DNA of 64,000 nt from Sporocytophaga myxococcoides. GTDB lineage: Bacteria; Bacteroidota; Bacteroidia; Cytophagales; Cytophagaceae. Under the pieces are notes generated by a model. It was not told the DNA's origin, did no database searches, and saw nothing but the letters and a program-made list of their open reading frames with translations. The position numbers and the translations under genes were made by a program. Shown in pieces: positions 18,267 to 26,933 of the stretch. The stretch's first letter is position 1. Every line of letters begins with the position of its first letter. The DNA is taken from positions 496,001-560,000 of the forward strand of contig NZ_BBLT01000003.1 in NCBI RefSeq assembly GCF_000775915.1, given 5' to 3'.

Positions 18267-18851
18267 ATGCTAAAAAAGGACAAAAATCAGGAAATTATTG
18301 AAGCTATTCTAAATGGCCAGAATTCTCGAGTCCTTAATCATTTATATCAGTCGGCTTTACCACAGATTATGAAATATATTTGCATGAACAATGGTGATGA
18401 AGACGAAGCAAAAGATATTTTTCAGGACGCAGTAGTATCACTTTTTACAACAGTGCGGCTTGGTAAGTTTGAACAGGGCAAAGATGTAAATGGTTTTCTG
18501 TATTTTGTTTCCAGAAACTTATGGATCAATAGAATAAAGAGAAGAAATAAGCAATTAGATATTTCAAAAATGCACATGCAACCTTTGGAAGAGAGCCATC
18601 TGGCTGTGATCATTACAAAGGAAAAAGAAGAATTGATAGAACGGTTTATGAGTAAAGTTGGCGATAAATGCAAACAGATACTCAAGTACGTGATATATGA
18701 CAATCTGAGCATGAAAGAAGTGGCTCAGAAAATGAATTTTGCAGGAGAAACGGTGGCTAAGAGTACACATTACAGGTGTAAGCAGAAGCTCATGGAGCTT
18801 GTTGAAAATGATGGTACAATGATAAATTTTTTTAAGAATGAGCTCAGATAG
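18267..18851 (+). CDS. ECF-type RNA polymerase sigma factor, second copy
   Basis: A 194-residue sigma factor with regions 2 (EAKDIFQDAVVSLFTTV, FLYFVSRNLWINRIKRR) and 4 (LSMKEVAQKMNFAGETVAKSTHYRCKQKL). It is clearly paralogous to the 4865 sigma: both open with a variant of IL.GQNSRVLNHLYQ and end with the SHYRCKQ-type block. It overlaps the following membrane-protein gene by 14 bases, so translation is coupled. It presumably stays inactive while bound by that protein. Confidence 0.88.
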   Translation: MLKKDKNQEIIEAILNGQNSRVLNHLYQSALPQIMKYICMNNGDEDEAKDIFQDAVVSLFTTVRLGKFEQGKDVNGFLYFVSRNLWINRIKRRNKQLDISKMHMQPLEESHLAVIITKEKEELIERFMSKVGDKCKQILKYVIYDNLSMKEVAQKMNFAGETVAKSTHYRCKQKLMELVENDGTMINFFKNELR

Positions 18852-19941
18852 TGGAATAATAGAAAAGATAGAACTCTATACCAAAGGCAAGTTGAGCCAA
18901 GAGGAAAGAGTATTGTTTGAAGATGAACTTGCTTCGGATGAGCAGTTAAGAAAGAGTCTTGAGCTTTCCTTGTTAGCTGATGAATTGGTTATTGCTCAGG
19001 AAACTTTAAAACTAAAGGAGCAGATGCGTAAGGACTTATACTTATATAAGTCCAGGCCTAATTGGAATATATATGCCCTGGCTTTATTAATAGGTCTTGC
19101 AGGAGGAATATATATATATTATAATCTTAGCTCAGAACCTGATGGCCCTGTAAATGTGCCTTCAAAACATGAGCAGGTTGTAACTTCTGAAAAGGCTCAG
19201 GAATCTGAAACCATACCTTTATCAAAGTCGGATAAAATTACAAAAGAAAAATTAACCATTCACTCTGATAAACAATCAGTCCGATCAAAAGGGGAAGCGC
19301 CTTCCGAATTCCCAGAAAAGGATGAACTTGTAATGATCCCTCAACCAGGATTAACACTAAAGGATAGTGTAACCAGTGGGGAAGAGAAGAAGATTAACAC
19401 TTCTGTTGTGACTCTTGCAGATCCTTGTGAAGACCTGAAAGGAGATGTCAGATTTGCTGTAACAGCAAGCTGCAAAGGAAAAGAGACTGGTAGAGTTCAA
19501 CTGTATCCTCAAACTGTTAAAGGTGGAAAACCGCCTTATACATTTATCTTGAATGATAAACAATCATTATCACATTTTGATGAACTATCATCAGGAACAT
19601 ATAGCCTTAAGATAAAAGATTCCAGGAATTGTATTGTTGAAAATACAAACAAAGTTGTGATTACAGAACAGATATGCAGAACATCACGGGCTTATGTCTT
19701 TAATCCTGAATATGACCGAGCCTGGTCTGTTCCATATGATAGAGATAAAGATCCTGTTAATCTTGTATTCATTGAGAAAAGTGGTAAAGTTTATTATCAA
19801 TCCAGGGTGCAGAATTTTCATCCGGAGGAATGGTCCGGTGAAAGTAATATGGGACTTAGTTTAGGAATTGGCTTGTATTTTTTTACAATAGAATATTCTG
19901 ATGGAAGTGTAGATGAAGGAACGGTTACTATAACAAAATAG
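18838..19941 (+). CDS. Probable anti-sigma factor with SprB-like repeat and type-B-like C-terminus, second copy
   Basis: A 367-residue protein with the same plan as the 5437 protein. It has an anti-sigma-like cytoplasmic N-terminus (IELYTKGKLSQEERVLFEDE, 10-60), one membrane helix (76-96), a charged linker, a SprB-like unit (GGKPPYTFILND to DSRNCIVE, about 225-275), and a C-terminal block with LVFIEKSGKVYYQS, EEWSGESN and LGIGLYFFTIEY ending in VTITK. Outside the helix, the two proteins share architecture more than sequence. The function is inferred from the overlap with a sigma gene and from this layout. The type-B-like end on a membrane-anchored regulator is unusual. Confidence 0.63.
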   Translation: MSSDSGIIEKIELYTKGKLSQEERVLFEDELASDEQLRKSLELSLLADELVIAQETLKLKEQMRKDLYLYKSRPNWNIYALALLIGLAGGIYIYYNLSSEPDGPVNVPSKHEQVVTSEKAQESETIPLSKSDKITKEKLTIHSDKQSVRSKGEAPSEFPEKDELVMIPQPGLTLKDSVTSGEEKKINTSVVTLADPCEDLKGDVRFAVTASCKGKETGRVQLYPQTVKGGKPPYTFILNDKQSLSHFDELSSGTYSLKIKDSRNCIVENTNKVVITEQICRTSRAYVFNPEYDRAWSVPYDRDKDPVNLVFIEKSGKVYYQSRVQNFHPEEWSGESNMGLSLGIGLYFFTIEYSDGSVDEGTVTITK

Positions 19942-20242
19942 TTATTCTTTAAATTTTATTGGATCGCCCATCATTCCAAATAACCTCATAACTAAATCTT
20001 CTGCATAATTGAATCCATCACTTTAGGTGATGGCTTCAATCTTATGTCGATTATTTTATTATTCTTTCTAAATATGTTTACAATCTGATCCCTTATTTTG
20101 TAGAATAGAAATTTTTAGATCATATAGAATGAGTAAGTTAGCTTATCATGAATAGATGGATTATTGATGGATAACTTATCGGACTTCAAACTATATAAGT
20201 AGAAAATATTAACAGCAAAGAGTTATAGAGAATCTGGTAATC
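19942..20242. other. Intergenic region, 301 bp, with hairpin
   Basis: A hairpin at 20015-20033 (ccatcac / gtgatgg) may end the sigma operon, though it has no T run. The rest is AT-rich and should carry the promoter of the GH30 gene. No clear TAnnTTTG box was found. Confidence 0.45.
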
Positions 20243-22486
20243 ATGAGAAAAAATTTAATAACATCGATTTTAGCACTGCTTGTTAGCATCAATGTATTTG
20301 CACAAACTGCAACTGTTACCTTGTCTTCTCAAAAGCAGTACATCCGTGGTTTTGGGGGAATCAATCACCCTGTATGGGCTGGTGATTTAACAGCTTCACA
20401 AAGAGAAACTGCATTTGGTAATGGAGCAGGACAAATGGGTATGTCTGTTCTTCGTATCTGGGTTTCTGATAAACCAAGTGAATGGTCAAGGGAACTAGCC
20501 ACTGCCAAAAGAGCAATAGAACTAGGAGCGATCGTTTTTGCCTCCCCCTGGAATCCTCCAGCCAACATGGTTGAAACCTTTACTCGTGGGACACAGACAA
20601 ATGCCAAGAGATTGAGATCTGATATGTATGGTGCATATGCGCAACACTTGAATGATTTTGTCAAGTACATGAAAGATAATGGTGTAGACTTGTTCGCAAT
20701 CTCTGTTCAGAATGAACCGGATTATGCGCACGATTGGACCTGGTGGACTCCACAGGAGATGCTGCGTTTTATGAAGGAAAATGCAGGTTCAATCAATTGC
20801 AGAGTGATATCCCCTGAATCATTTTCTTATCTGAAAAACATGTCTGATCCTATTTTAAATGACCCTCAGGCTCTGGCCAATATGGATATTTTGGGAGCGC
20901 ACCTTTACGGAACTGCGTACAGTAATTTTACCTATCCGCTTTTTAAGCAAAAAGGTGCAGGAAAAGAACTATGGATGACGGAGGTTTATCATCCCAATAG
21001 TGAAGCGCAATCTGCAGATCGTTGGCCTGAAGCACTTGAAACTGGGTTTCATATTCACAGTGCATTGGCAGATGCGGAATTTCAGGCATATGTATGGTGG
21101 TATATCAGAAGACAATACAGTCCTATGAAAGAAGATGGTACCATCAGCAAGCGAGGATACATGATGACGCATTACTCTAAATTTGTACGCCCGGGATATT
21201 ACAGAGTTGATGCTACCAAAAATCCTACTACTGATGTATATGTATCTGCCTATAAAAAAGGTGATGATGTAGTTATTGTTGCTTTAAACAGAAGCACTTC
21301 TTCGAAAACCATTACGCTGTCAATTCCAGGTACTAAGGTTCAGACATGGGAAAGATACGTGACATCAGGATCAAAGAACCTTCTGAAAGAAGGTAATATC
21401 AACGATCCTGATGGGTCGTTTCAAGTAAGTCTGGATGCTCAAAGCATGACCTCCTTTGTTGGAAAAGCTCCAGCTGGATTTCCAATAGTGAGCATTACCG
21501 CGCCAGCTAATAATTCAATATTCACTTCTCCTGCTACTATAAATATAACTGCCAATGCTTCTGATCCTGATGGATCAATTTCAAAAGTAGAGTTCTATAA
21601 CGGTGCAGCCAAGTTAGGAGAAGATGCTTCATCGCCTTATACTTATTCATGGACAAATGTAAGCGCAGGTTCATATTCCATTACTGCTGTGGCTACTGAT
21701 AACTCAGGAAATAAGACAACTTCAGCAGCTGTAGCAGTTAAAGTTAATATTCCTCAAAGCCCTTTTAACGGAAAACCTCATAATATCCCAGGTACAATTC
21801 AGCTGGAAGAATTTGATCTTGGTGGAAATGGATATGCATACTTTGATGACACCCCGGGGAGCCAGGTCACACCAGCTGTTAATTACAGAAGTAATGAAGA
21901 TGTAGAGATAGAACTATGTAGTGATGAGGGAGGAGGATATAATATTGCCTATATTATGCAGAATGAATGGCTGGAATACACCGTTAATGTTAAATCATCT
22001 GGGGCATATAGTCTTGATGTGAGAGCTGCCGCCGATGGCGATGGAAAAATATTTCATATAGAAGTGGATGGCATTGACATTACAGGACCGATTAATATTC
22101 CAAACACTCAAGGCTGGCAGACCTGGCAAACCGTAACGCTTCGCAATATTAATCTAACAGGAGGTCAGCATAAATTACGTCTGGTATTTGATTCGAATTA
22201 TATGAATTTAAATTATCTGGTTTTTAATGACGAAGTAATTACTGATCTAAAAGATAATAAGAGTGTTGCAACTTCACTTAGTCCTAATCCATTTGGTAAT
22301 GAAGGTTTAAGAATCAATCATATTGGAGATTTTAAGTTCAGAATTACGGATATGCAGGGCGCTATAATGGAAGAGGGAAAAGCATTTGATAACTATAGTG
22401 TAAACTCAAATTTGTTTCCTGGAATATATCTTCTTTCCATAGAAGATAATCTGGGCATAAGATTTTATAAAATTGTCAGACAATAA
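20243..22486 (+). CDS. GH30 glucuronoxylanase with Ig-like, CBM6 and T9SS domains
   Basis: A 747-residue secreted xylanase, GH30 subfamily 8-like. The signal peptide covers 1-20. The catalytic barrel and its side beta-domain span about 22-410, with Glu158 in SVQNEPDY as acid/base and Glu247 in WMTEVYHP as nucleophile. An Ig-like module (420-500), a CBM6 (510-660, from IPGTIQLEEFDLGGNGYAYF) and a type A sorting domain (LSPNPFGNEG to the end) follow. Subfamily 8 enzymes cut glucuronoxylan next to 4-O-methylglucuronic acid side groups; whether the arginine that reads this group is present was not verified. It is monocistronic with a strong terminator. Confidence 0.92.
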   Translation: MRKNLITSILALLVSINVFAQTATVTLSSQKQYIRGFGGINHPVWAGDLTASQRETAFGNGAGQMGMSVLRIWVSDKPSEWSRELATAKRAIELGAIVFASPWNPPANMVETFTRGTQTNAKRLRSDMYGAYAQHLNDFVKYMKDNGVDLFAISVQNEPDYAHDWTWWTPQEMLRFMKENAGSINCRVISPESFSYLKNMSDPILNDPQALANMDILGAHLYGTAYSNFTYPLFKQKGAGKELWMTEVYHPNSEAQSADRWPEALETGFHIHSALADAEFQAYVWWYIRRQYSPMKEDGTISKRGYMMTHYSKFVRPGYYRVDATKNPTTDVYVSAYKKGDDVVIVALNRSTSSKTITLSIPGTKVQTWERYVTSGSKNLLKEGNINDPDGSFQVSLDAQSMTSFVGKAPAGFPIVSITAPANNSIFTSPATINITANASDPDGSISKVEFYNGAAKLGEDASSPYTYSWTNVSAGSYSITAVATDNSGNKTTSAAVAVKVNIPQSPFNGKPHNIPGTIQLEEFDLGGNGYAYFDDTPGSQVTPAVNYRSNEDVEIELCSDEGGGYNIAYIMQNEWLEYTVNVKSSGAYSLDVRAAADGDGKIFHIEVDGIDITGPINIPNTQGWQTWQTVTLRNINLTGGQHKLRLVFDSNYMNLNYLVFNDEVITDLKDNKSVATSLSPNPFGNEGLRINHIGDFKFRITDMQGAIMEEGKAFDNYSVNSNLFPGIYLLSIEDNLGIRFYKIVRQ

Positions 22487-22580
22487 TAGAGGGAGAGGGA
22501 GCACCTGCTCTTATCTTTACATCTGTCAATAAAGAAGTGAATTCGTAATACACCTGTTTATTTTATACTTCGTAAATTGA

Positions 22581-22612
22581 AATAGCCCCGAAAATACGGG
22601 GCTATTTTTTTT
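22581..22612 (+). terminator. Rho-independent terminator after the GH30 gene
   Basis: A perfect 10-bp stem aatagccccg / cggggctatt with a 6-base loop and eight T residues. Confidence 0.9.
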
Positions 22613-22795
22613 GATTCTTATAAGATTTAGCTCTCATATCAGAAATATTTATCCCTGATTCTTTTCCTGAAGGAAGCAGAACATTTAGAACCAATAATAG
22701 AATCTTTGAACTGATAGGTAAGGTAATTTTACTATCAGTGGTAAAAGCCAATTTAATTGTACCCTTGATGTGGTATAGTTTCTACCATTACTGAC

Positions 22796-22853
22796 TACCC
22801 CTTTTTTACCTCCCAAAAGCGATTGTAGCTGCTCTTCAATCAATATAGTTTTG
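22796..22853 (+). promoter_or_regulatory. Putative promoter and upstream element of the siderophore operon
   Basis: A -33 TTG (22823-22825) and a -7 TAGTTTTG (22846-22853) are 20 bp apart, as expected for Bacteroidota sigma-A promoters. An upstream block TACCCCTTTTTTACC starts 27 bp before the TTG. All three parts recur with the same spacing at 33742-33799, before the carrier-protein gene. The downstream ATCAGTTGAAA is also shared (ATCAATTAAAG). A repressor such as Fur could act here, but no consensus Fur box is seen. Confidence 0.55.
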
Positions 22854-22896
22854 CATCAGTTGAAATTGTAATATCAATGGCCAAACTATTTAAGCT

Positions 22897-24723
22897 ATGG
22901 ACAAGGAATTAAATTCCCACATCACCAGAGAATTTTGGGAAAAGGCTAATGAGATTCACATAGGAAAAATCATTAGCGAATTTGCTCATGAATCTATAAT
23001 AAAGCCGTCTTTACAGGAAACTCGAAATGGGTGGGGGATTTACAAACTAATAACACCAGGAGATTCCAGTATTATTTACCATTTCGAAGCTCGTGTGCTG
23101 AAGTTAAATCACTGGCTTTTAAAGAAAGGTTCAGTAAAAAAAATGGTCAACGGCAAAAGCCATTTACCAGAAAGCATTCATTTCATTCTGGAGTTTCAAC
23201 AAAATCTGGAAATTCCGGAAACTTTACTGCCTGGCTATTTAGAGGAAATAACAGCAACCCTTTATGGAAGTATGTTTATTCTAAAGCATAATCAGATTCC
23301 GGTTAATAAACTTGTGAATGCCGATTACCAGACTATTGAACATGCTATGTTTAACGGTCATCCGATATTTGTAGCCAACAATGGTCGTGTAGGGTTTGAT
23401 GCTGAGGATTACAGGAAATACGCTCCGGAGGCTAATCAGTCAATTCAACTTGTATGGCTTGCCGGACATAAGTCTCGCGCCTCGTTCAATGCTGTTGAAG
23501 AACTGCCTTATGAAAATCTTATGAAACAGGAACTGGGTGAAGCTATCATTCAGCAATTCAACAGACAGCTTGCGGAAAAGGGTCTAAATCCTGACGAATA
23601 CGTTTTCATACCAGTACATCCATGGCAATGGGATAACAAACTGGCTATATTGTTTGCTCCGGATATAGTAGCTAATCAACTTGTATTAATGGGTTCAGGC
23701 CCTGATATTTATTTAGTACAACAGTCTCTGCGTACTTTATTCAATATCAGTAATCCTGAAAAATTCTATACCAAGACAGCCCTTTCTATTCTGAATATGG
23801 GATTTCTCCGGGGAATGAGTCCATATTTTATGGACACAACACCAGCTATTACTACCTGGATTAAAAGCACGATCGGGAAAGACCCTTATATTAAAAGCCT
23901 TGGATTTACCATGCTATGTGAAGTTGCAACGGTAGGGTACAGGAACTTTACTTTTGAAAAGTTTGGACAAACTTCCTCTTACAACAAAATGCTGGCCGCC
24001 TTATGGAGAGAAAGCCCTGCTTCTATAACAAAAAAAGGTCAACAGCTTATGACTATGGCTGCTTTAATACACATAGATCATGAGAACCAGGCATTGCTTC
24101 CTGAAATAATTAAAAACTCAGGTTTCACAATTTCTGATTGGCTTAGGAAATATCTTCGTTGTTATCTGGCTCCATTGTTACACGCCTTTTACGAACACGA
24201 TCTGAGCTTTATTCCTCATGGTGAAAATGTGATTCTGGTATTGGAAAATCATATTCCGGTAAAGATCATTATGAAAGATATAACAGAAGAGATCAATGTA
24301 CTTAATCCTGAAGTAAAACTACCTGAAAAGGCACAACGCATTTATCTGGAGATACCTGATGATATCAGAATGTTAAACATCCTCATTGATGTTTTCGATG
24401 GGTTCTTCCGATTTGTTACAGCAATTCTTGAAGAATACTGCCAGTTTACGGATGAAGAATTCTGGAGGTTGGTGGCAGAATGTATTCACGATTACCAACA
24501 GGAAAATACTCATCTGGAACGCAAATTTAAGCGGTTTGATCTCTTTGTGAAGGAGTATGACCAGTCATGCTTAAACAGGCTACAATTACGCAACCATAGG
24601 CAAATGTTCAATTCCGCAGATCCAGTGTCTAGTTTTCAACTAGTCGGAAGACATCAAAATCCAATTTATAAATACAGACATCCGAAGAAACATAATATTG
24701 AAAGTGCAATAACAACCGCTTGA
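22897..24723 (+). CDS. IucA/IucC-family NIS siderophore synthetase
   Basis: A 608-residue NRPS-independent synthetase that joins a carboxylate (citrate or succinate type) to a hydroxylated diamine using ATP. Family marks are the EHAMFNGHPIFVANNGRVGF block with its substrate- and ATP-binding residues, and FIPVHPWQWDNKLA. The C-terminal FhuF-like part carries HGENVILVLENHIP and IMKDI. It is cytoplasmic and of usual length. It is first in a six-gene operon; the next gene starts 12 bp downstream. With a decarboxylase of DesA type nearby, its role may be that of AlcC/DesD or RhbF, but the product cannot be fixed from sequence. Confidence 0.9.
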   Translation: MDKELNSHITREFWEKANEIHIGKIISEFAHESIIKPSLQETRNGWGIYKLITPGDSSIIYHFEARVLKLNHWLLKKGSVKKMVNGKSHLPESIHFILEFQQNLEIPETLLPGYLEEITATLYGSMFILKHNQIPVNKLVNADYQTIEHAMFNGHPIFVANNGRVGFDAEDYRKYAPEANQSIQLVWLAGHKSRASFNAVEELPYENLMKQELGEAIIQQFNRQLAEKGLNPDEYVFIPVHPWQWDNKLAILFAPDIVANQLVLMGSGPDIYLVQQSLRTLFNISNPEKFYTKTALSILNMGFLRGMSPYFMDTTPAITTWIKSTIGKDPYIKSLGFTMLCEVATVGYRNFTFEKFGQTSSYNKMLAALWRESPASITKKGQQLMTMAALIHIDHENQALLPEIIKNSGFTISDWLRKYLRCYLAPLLHAFYEHDLSFIPHGENVILVLENHIPVKIIMKDITEEINVLNPEVKLPEKAQRIYLEIPDDIRMLNILIDVFDGFFRFVTAILEEYCQFTDEEFWRLVAECIHDYQQENTHLERKFKRFDLFVKEYDQSCLNRLQLRNHRQMFNSADPVSSFQLVGRHQNPIYKYRHPKKHNIESAITTA

Positions 24724-24735
24724 TATAGTATTACC

Positions 24736-25374
24736 ATGAATTCATACGCCACAATTTCAGTACTATCATCATCCTCTGACTTTTTAAAGGGAAGTATTAT
24801 GTCAGAGATTATCCGAAATCGCAAGAGTATATATGCTGATGCCTATATAAAAAAGTCTATTTCTTCAGAAATGATTCGTGAGATCCTTACCAACGCGATA
24901 TGGGCACCAACACACAAAATGACGGAACCGTGGAGATTTATTGTGCTTCAGGATAAACAGCTTATTAATTATGGAAGGTTTATGGCTGACTATTATTTGC
25001 CAATATACAGTAAGACTGCACCCAATCAGGAGGCCCTTGCGGAAAAGCTCAGATACCTTCGGAATTATCCTTTAAAAGCTTCTTGCATAATTGCTATCAT
25101 CTTGAATAAAAGTACTAATGTAAGTATTCCGGAATGGGAAGAAGTAGCGGCAGTCTCTTGTGCGGTTCAGAATATGGCTTTGACCTGTACAGCTTATAAT
25201 CTTGGTTCATACTGGGCAACAAATGGTCCTGCCATTGAATTTGTCAAGTCATTAGAATTGCAGGAAAATGAACAGTCATTAGGGTTATTCTTTATAGGTC
25301 ATTGTGATCCTGAAGCTTACAAAGCCGAAAAAAAAAGAACACCTATAGAACAAAAGACCACCTGGCTAAACTGA
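24736..25374 (+). CDS. Nitroreductase-family FMN protein in the siderophore operon
   Basis: A 212-residue protein of the FMN-dependent nitroreductase family: RNRKSIYADAYIKKSIS opens the fold, WAPTHKMTEPWRFIVL carries FMN contacts, and YNLGSYWATNG near 160 matches the family. An ATG at 24799 (MSEIIRNRKS) starts closer to the domain and has an AAGGGAAG-like site before it, so the first 21 residues may not be made. It is 12 bp after the synthetase and 32 bp before the decarboxylase, so clearly in the operon. Nitroreductases are not a standard part of NIS siderophore sets. It may oxidise or reduce an intermediate or release iron; this is a guess. Confidence 0.85.
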   Translation: MNSYATISVLSSSSDFLKGSIMSEIIRNRKSIYADAYIKKSISSEMIREILTNAIWAPTHKMTEPWRFIVLQDKQLINYGRFMADYYLPIYSKTAPNQEALAEKLRYLRNYPLKASCIIAIILNKSTNVSIPEWEEVAAVSCAVQNMALTCTAYNLGSYWATNGPAIEFVKSLELQENEQSLGLFFIGHCDPEAYKAEKKRTPIEQKTTWLN

Positions 25375-25406
25375 TTTTTTTAAACAAACAATTTACAACT
25401 GAAATT

Positions 25407-26933
25407 ATGCAAGATCTAATTCAACCAGGAATTCAGAAGATCAGTATTCCTGCAGAGCCAACTACTGACTATTTTCTAAAGGATATATTTTATGAGAATA
25501 CTGCTGCTGATTACCAAAAAGCAATGCTATCAGCCATTCAGGTAACGGAAAAGTTTCTTGAAAATACTAAGAAACCTTTTAGCGGTATATCTCCGCCAAG
25601 CTTAGGAGAACTGTTTGGTAAAGTTGATTTTGACAAGCCATTGAAGAATTATCGGCAGTTGGAAGAAGAGATTAACAGACTTTATGTAGATCATGCTACA
25701 GCATTTCATTTGCCCAAATACATTGCGCACTTAAACTGTCCGGTAGTTATACCTGCATTATGGGCAGAGGTACTGATCAGCGCAATCAATTCATCACAAG
25801 ACACATGGGATCAAAGTGCAGGAGGTACTTTAATGGAAAGAAAGCTGATAGACTGGACTGCAGAGCAGATAGGATATAACTATAGTGCAGACGGGGTATT
25901 TACCGCTGGTGGTTCACAAAGCAATCTTATGGGGCTTTTGTTGGCCCGTGACAATTATGCGAACACTCATCTGAGGCATAATATTAAAATTAATGGAAAT
26001 CCTAAAGAAGCTTCTAAATTCAGAATTTTTGTTTCTGACAAATCACACTTCAGTAATCAGAAAAATGCATCCCTGATGGGGTTGGGCGAGCAGGCTCTTG
26101 TCAGGATTCCGACAGATCCTCGTTTCAGAATGCAGGTATCTGCACTAAATCATGCCATCGAAAAAGAAATGGAGTTTGGAAATATTCCAATTGCTATTGT
26201 TGCCACTGCAGCTACAACAGACTTTGGGAATGTAGATCCGTTATATGAAATTGGTAATATTGCTCATAAATATAATCTCTGGTTGCATGTTGATGCTGCT
26301 TATGGCTGCGGATTGCTCCTTTCAGACAGGTACAGACATTTGCTAAACGGAATAGAATTTAGCGATTCAGTAACGATAGATTATCACAAATCTTTTTTTC
26401 AGCCAATCAGCAGCAGTGCCATTATAGTTAGAAATAAGTGTAGCCTTGATATTATCAGACATCATGCAGATTATCTCAATCCACAGGAACAGGATTATGA
26501 GGAGCATCCGGCCCAGATCAATAAAACAATAACTCAGTCGACCAGGAGATTTGATGCCCTGAAACTTTGGTGTACCCTCAGGCTTATGGGCAGAGAAAAA
26601 CTGGGTAGCTATATAGACAAAGTCATAGAGACAACAGAGCAGGCTGCTCAGGTCATAGAATCAGATCCTGAATTTGAGCTCCTCTGTCATTCGGATTTCA
26701 GTGTCCTGGTTTTTCGCTATGTGCCTGAAAATATATCTCCGGAGAAAGTCTGTGATCTTAACCAGAAAATAAAAAAGACATTATTTAATAGTGGAGAGGT
26801 ATTGTTGGCGTGCACAAAAGTAAACGGAAAGTTTTATCTCAAATTCACCATACTTAACCCTATAACATCCATGAATGACATTAGGGAAATACTTGAATCA
26901 ATCAGGAATCATGCAAACAAGAGAAACGTATAA
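25407..26933 (+). CDS. PLP-dependent diamine-forming decarboxylase (lysine decarboxylase DesA-like)
   Basis: A 508-residue group II decarboxylase. The PLP lysine lies in VTIDYHKSFFQPISSSA, close to the wording of DesA-type lysine decarboxylases in desferrioxamine pathways. WLHVDAAYGCG holds the cofactor-stacking Asp and Ala, and FTAGGSQSNLMGLLLARDN binds the PLP phosphate. It should remove CO2 from lysine (cadaverine) or, less likely, ornithine or diaminobutyrate, supplying the diamine backbone. The end overlaps the next gene by 23 bases. No aminotransferase of RhbA type is present, which favours lysine over diaminobutyrate. Confidence 0.88.
   Translation: MQDLIQPGIQKISIPAEPTTDYFLKDIFYENTAADYQKAMLSAIQVTEKFLENTKKPFSGISPPSLGELFGKVDFDKPLKNYRQLEEEINRLYVDHATAFHLPKYIAHLNCPVVIPALWAEVLISAINSSQDTWDQSAGGTLMERKLIDWTAEQIGYNYSADGVFTAGGSQSNLMGLLLARDNYANTHLRHNIKINGNPKEASKFRIFVSDKSHFSNQKNASLMGLGEQALVRIPTDPRFRMQVSALNHAIEKEMEFGNIPIAIVATAATTDFGNVDPLYEIGNIAHKYNLWLHVDAAYGCGLLLSDRYRHLLNGIEFSDSVTIDYHKSFFQPISSSAIIVRNKCSLDIIRHHADYLNPQEQDYEEHPAQINKTITQSTRRFDALKLWCTLRLMGREKLGSYIDKVIETTEQAAQVIESDPEFELLCHSDFSVLVFRYVPENISPEKVCDLNQKIKKTLFNSGEVLLACTKVNGKFYLKFTILNPITSMNDIREILESIRNHANKRNV

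Noticed and set aside
22613-22896. Search for a Fur box before the siderophore operon
   Set aside because: No gataat-type palindrome close to consensus was found. Iron control is plausible but no site can be marked.
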